64,000 nucleotides of DNA from contig NW_025062479.1 of NCBI RefSeq assembly GCF_000002995.4, forward strand, positions 5,821,221-5,885,220, given 5' to 3'. Made by a program: the position numbers and the translations under genes. A model generated the notes under the pieces. The model worked only from the letters and a program-made list of their open reading frames with translations. It was not told where the DNA came from and made no database searches. Origin of the DNA: Brugia malayi. Lineage: Eukaryota > Nematoda > Chromadorea > Rhabditida > Onchocercidae. Below are positions 60,461 to 64,000 of the stretch, piece after piece; position 1 is the stretch's first letter, and the number at the start of each line of letters is the position of its first letter.

Positions 60461-63157
60461 ATGGCGAGTGGTTCTTCCACAGAACTTCTCCAAATAAACA
60501 AAGATTTAATTAAGATTAAGAGCGAATTGAACGCAACTTCGCATCTCTTTACCTTAACTCATAAATTTGCCAATATAATTGATATATCAACTTAAATTTC
60601 AATTCTACAATATTCAGTGCTTTCAGTGGTTGAAGTGGGCAGTGATGGCAGTGATGATGCATCCTGTGTTACACATTTGATACGGGATTATGATACGCGT
60701 AGCGCTGGTAAGGAATCTAAGTACTTTACGTAAGCCCAGACTAACAGCAGATTTTAATTTAACGGAATTTACTAGGTTGGAATTACACGAAATATATAGA
60801 TTTAAATCTTAGCCCTTGTTCCGAACTGAACTTTTTCTCAATACTGTCGTAAAATTGCTGTTTTACTTAGAATTTTGCATAAACTTCGATGAAGTGATCT
60901 CTCGTATATCAGTGTATAACATTTCAGATGAAGAGGATTTCAGTGACACAGTGACTACATCCGATCAGCTGGATGGTTTTCTTGATAAGGCTACCAACAA
61001 AAAGTAAGAAGAATCGATGGGAGTGAAGGAGTTTTAACATTAATAAAATGTGTTGTTAACAGTTTACTGCGTAAATAATAATTTGATATCTTCTTCTTTT
61101 TTTTATTAGTAGTACAAAGCGCCTTATATTTCAGTATATCCATCCGTTTTGCTGCAATGGGTAATATCAAAACTCTATTAACTGAAAAATACATAGCTCT
61201 GGACCTTGAAAAATGGACTGCAACCTTAATATATATTACTGATAAAGCGTTACGAAAAACCGACAAGGAAGCGAAAATTGCTGCTTCTTTGTCTATTCTG
61301 ATCTCCATTCAATTAGGTCAAGTTGATGGAAATTCACTCCCGAATAAATTTCTACCTATTATAGTTAGAAACTTTCTAGAAAGCAGATTCCAGAAACGAG
61401 ACTTGCACAGTTTTGATGTTGACGAATGTTTTTTTTTTTTTTTAACAATCATGCTGCATCGATGATTCATCAAGAAAATTTTGTCAGTTTTTTGTTAGTC
61501 ATCCATTTTCAGGAGAAAAGGTTGCCAGTGAAATGGAACCGGTCGTCAGTCTTTTGTGCCAGTTATGCAGTGATCCAGCTCGAAACATCCAGTTGCGTAG
61601 CCATTGTGCACGGTCGGTGGCTCTTTGTACTTTTCTGTGCTTGGAACAGCCAACATCAATCCTTGCATCCGTTGCCACACTACGGTCTATTTGGGTTACT
61701 GCGAAATCAAATGCTGCTTCTGTAGGGCTGTTTTGTGCAGCTTTATCAGGGTGGTCTCTGCTTATCCATCAAGTAAGAATAAGATATTGAAAGACAGAAA
61801 GCGTCCATCAATTTACCCACTGGTGGGAGTCACAAACATATTTGTCTTCATTTGGCTACTCGTGAATCCCGGTTGCATTCTATAAACTGAGTACGGATAC
61901 ATATGGAATGCTGCAAGTTTATGGTTATTCCTTCAGATCAATAGGATTATTCCACTAGTCAAATTACTAGCAACCTAATAGCAATTATGTCTGCAGTTCA
62001 ACTCACACTACTTGTCGCAATATTTTATCAAATTAAGTTGGTGCATTCGCCGTATTCAGGGAGGATTTTCAGGGAGGACCAGAAGCTTTGAGACTTGCAT
62101 TACTAGATGAACCCAAGCTGTCTACATTTCTCGATGGGATACATGTAAGTAGAATAGTATCGGTTATCGTATTTTCATGTTTTAAGAATTGAAGTTAACT
62201 ATAACTACAGGTGCATTCGCTATATTATATTCATTAAAGCTGGAAATGAGACTGAGTGCGGGTAAAGCTTTGGCAGTTTTACATGAAGCTGCCGTAATGA
62301 CATTCGGTGATAAATACCGATTTCCTAACCAGCAGCATCTTCTGGATATCTTTGCAAATTTGACAACCGATTCGTTGAAGTCCCGAGCCAAGAAAGATCG
62401 AAAAATACAAAGGTTCACGTTCAGGCAGATGTATGCGTCTATAAAGGTAGCCTTACATAACCCCACTGTGTTTTAAAGAACTGTGGCCAAATGACATTAA
62501 AAAAAGCCTATTTCAAGAATATTGGTTTTCACCGTGATTTCTCAAAGATAAGCATTATTTTGGAATTTTACTTTTTTATTAAACACTGCGTAACGAATTT
62601 TAAATAGTCAACTATTCGTATTTGGATATTGCATTTTGTGTTTTAACCAGTGGGTTTAATATGCGTGTCGACGAACTTACACGGTTTTGGTTATAAGATT
62701 TATATTACAGAGTAATATTTCAGCAACCATTGGTAAACAGAAGGGAATGAAAAGACCGTGAACAATGACTTTCTGTAAAATACTTTGATCTTTCAGGAAC
62801 AAGAAGCGCCGATATTTGATGTAAGATTTGGTGATGAAACACTGAGTATTAATTCATGTCGAAAGAAACTTTTATATGAATTTATATGTGATGCCTTACA
62901 TGGCAACATAATTTCCCATCTGAAAATGAATGCGATTTTAAGAGAGCAGTTCGATTTAAAACCGACGATTGAAATATTTCCAATGAAAATGGAAAAACTG
63001 CGACGGGTATTTGCATATTTCACTGCGTATGTTTACTTCGGCAACATTGACGAGTCATTCTTGTGCGATTTTGTTGCAGGTTGCCATACAAAATGCGATC
63101 AACAAAACAAGGGATTTGCAGCGGTTAAAGCAGAGAGACAAACGCACCGTATATTGA
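60461..63157 (+). CDS. Interferon-related developmental regulator (IFRD1/2) family protein
   Basis: Nine exons (60461-60470, 60627-60707, 60928-61003, 61135-61316, 61513-61772, 62073-62144, 62240-62446, 62797-63006, 63080-63157) give 391 aa; human IFRD1 is 451 aa. The acidic Ser-rich start (VEVGSDGSDDAS, DEEDFSDT) is typical. The HEAT/armadillo-like body matches at LDKATNKN, LRKTDKEAKIAASLSILISIQLG, RSHCARSVALCTFL, FCAALSGWSLLIHQ and LEMRLSAGKALAVLHEAA. The C-terminal IFRD domain has SRAKKDRKIQRFTFRQ, FGDETLSINSCRKKLLYEFICDAL, HLKMNAILREQFDL and a basic tail (TRDLQRLKQRDKR). IFRD proteins are nuclear/cytosolic regulators; recent work links them to translationally inactive ribosomes. The first coding exon is only 10 bases with a weak GTTCTT donor, so the true start is uncertain; the exon 7 acceptor (TTAAAG) was chosen because it is the only one that keeps frame. 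Confidence 0.88.
61428..61442. repeat. Poly(T) tract in an IFRD intron
   Basis: About 15 T between IFRD exons 4 and 5. Simple low-complexity sequence upstream of the TTTTCAG acceptor at 61512. Confidence 0.7.
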
Positions 63158-63718
63158 CTTTTAATTTTAAGAAAAGGCTGTGCCTTGAATTGTTTCATTT
63201 CAATTTCCTGTTGTTACTGTTGCTGGGAACAGGAGAAATTCAAAAGCAAAACTTGTTCTTTGTCTCGCAGGCACATTCTTTTTTGAGATGTTTCTTTGTG
63301 TATGTTCTTTTCTTTACCGTTTCCTGCAAAAGCATAGTGAATTTTTGAACAAATTTTTTTTCGGTTAAAGTTGTGCATATGTAATGCATGCCACATACGA
63401 AATCGAATATCATTAATTTTTGAAACTTGTCTTGAAGCCCACCTACAAGTTTCTCAAGCTGTATTTTCTTCAGGAAATACAATCACTACATGTAAGGAAG
63501 GGGAAATTGTGTAGATTCCTGTGATGAAGTTCGAGATTTGTTACTAAGATAAAATTCGAAAAAAATTCGGAAGCAATGTAAATTAATATCCCTAGACATA
63601 AATACTATAGCACAAATTGTGTAAAAAATTGTATAAAGTTTTGATCCTCTTTCCGTCAAGCAATCGGAAATTGTTAGAAGCGAGACGTTCATCTACGTAG
63701 GTCTTTGTTTCTCAAATA
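63158..63718. other. Convergent 3' flank between IFRD and CTU1
   Basis: About 560 bases separating two genes that end towards each other. No supported exon. A minus-strand open frame near 63240-63482 could hold a further CTU1 3' exon, but nothing in it is family-like. Confidence 0.35.
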
Positions 63719-64000
63719 TTACGAGGAAGAAGTATATATCAACAAAATGTTATCCAAACTGTGACATGTTTCAACAAATGAATTTACCTTTTTGATACCC
63801 AAGCTATAATCGTTCGTAAACAGACCGTGCAGCAAAAGACATGCTTTACAATGCTTCTGCGAAGACATGCAGCCACATCTAAAATTAACTGATTTACCCC
63901 TGATCATGAAAAAATTATGACAGTTCTGCATTGAGACAAGACTTACCTTTCGCATGTGGTCAGTGCGGGGAGAGAAACATCACTGCGAGCAGAAATTGTC
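63719..64000 (-). CDS. tut-1: CTU1/NCS6, cytosolic tRNA 2-thiolation protein, 3' part only (gene runs off the window)
   Basis: Two exons are visible on the minus strand. The one at 63947-64000 (TTCER end, donor GTAAG at 63946) continues beyond the window. The next, about 63787-63895, completes the C-terminal zinc ribbon CERCGCMSSQKHCKACLLLHGL, with four Cys in the CxxC...CxxC arrangement of the CTU1 C-terminus, followed by the SLGIKK end that matches the LGIGK of the family. CTU1 with CTU2 transfers sulphur to the wobble uridine of Lys, Glu and Gln tRNAs; the C. elegans gene is tut-1. Reading through the last donor gives a stop at 63719; alternatively one more short exon follows. The catalytic PP-loop half is not in the window. 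Confidence 0.8.

Noticed and set aside
1..64000. tRNA, rRNA, snRNA, spliced-leader genes, CRISPR arrays and bacterial (Wolbachia-like) insertions
   Set aside because: Scanned by eye for B-box-like GGTTCRA motifs with flanking stems, U6-like starts, leader-like sequence and regularly spaced repeats; none was convincing. A covariance-model search would be decisive.

Overview
The window is AT-rich eukaryotic nuclear DNA with many small exons and GT-AG introns whose acceptors follow the short T-rich TTTNAG consensus typical of nematodes. Several start codons lie only 1 to 40 bases after such an acceptor, as in genes that receive a trans-spliced leader. Intron lengths (about 80 bases to 3 kb), base composition and gene families point to a parasitic, probably filarial-type, nematode; the species cannot be named from sequence alone. 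No Wolbachia-like or other bacterial block, CRISPR array, tRNA, rRNA or intact transposon was recognised.

Layout. 0.7-9.5 kb (+): secreted or anchored immunoglobulin/fibronectin adhesion protein (lachesin type). 11.2-13.8 kb (-): nematode lipocalin-related (LPR) protein. 17.5-26.0 kb (-): very long multi-exon nuclear protein whose N-terminal half carries SAP130 (Sin3A-associated) motifs and whose C-terminal half is unrecognised. 28.7-31.9 kb (+): RAD1 checkpoint clamp subunit (C. elegans mrt-2). 32.1-35.8 kb (-): astacin metalloprotease with three ShKT domains. 38.2-39.3 kb (-): TRAP-beta of the ER translocon. 41.1-42.1 kb (-): mitochondrial ATP synthase subunit g. 42.9-46.5 kb (+): three compact genes in a row, a MED9-like mediator subunit, the MSS4/RABIF Rab chaperone and LSM3. 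51.9-55.9 kb (+): Pax2/5/8-type paired-domain factor (egl-38/pax-2 type). 60.5-63.2 kb (+): IFRD family protein. 63.7-64.0 kb (-): 3' part of CTU1 (C. elegans tut-1).

Most coding models were built by joining exons by eye with splice phases checked. The RAD1, TRAP-beta, subunit g, MSS4, LSM3, Pax, IFRD and astacin models keep the frame throughout and end at a stop codon, and where I know the family size their lengths agree with it. The genes are mostly unrelated housekeeping, developmental and secreted functions, so no shared pathway is implied. The only operon-like cluster is MED9-like/MSS4/LSM3, where the inferred MSS4 start codon lies inside the last exon of the MED9-like gene in another frame.

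Long intergenic stretches (9.5-11.2, 13.8-17.5, 26.0-28.7, 35.8-38.2, 46.5-51.9 and 55.9-60.5 kb) show no convincing gene apart from one small coding-like ORF at 16.3 kb. They contain homopolymer tracts and short degenerate direct repeats.
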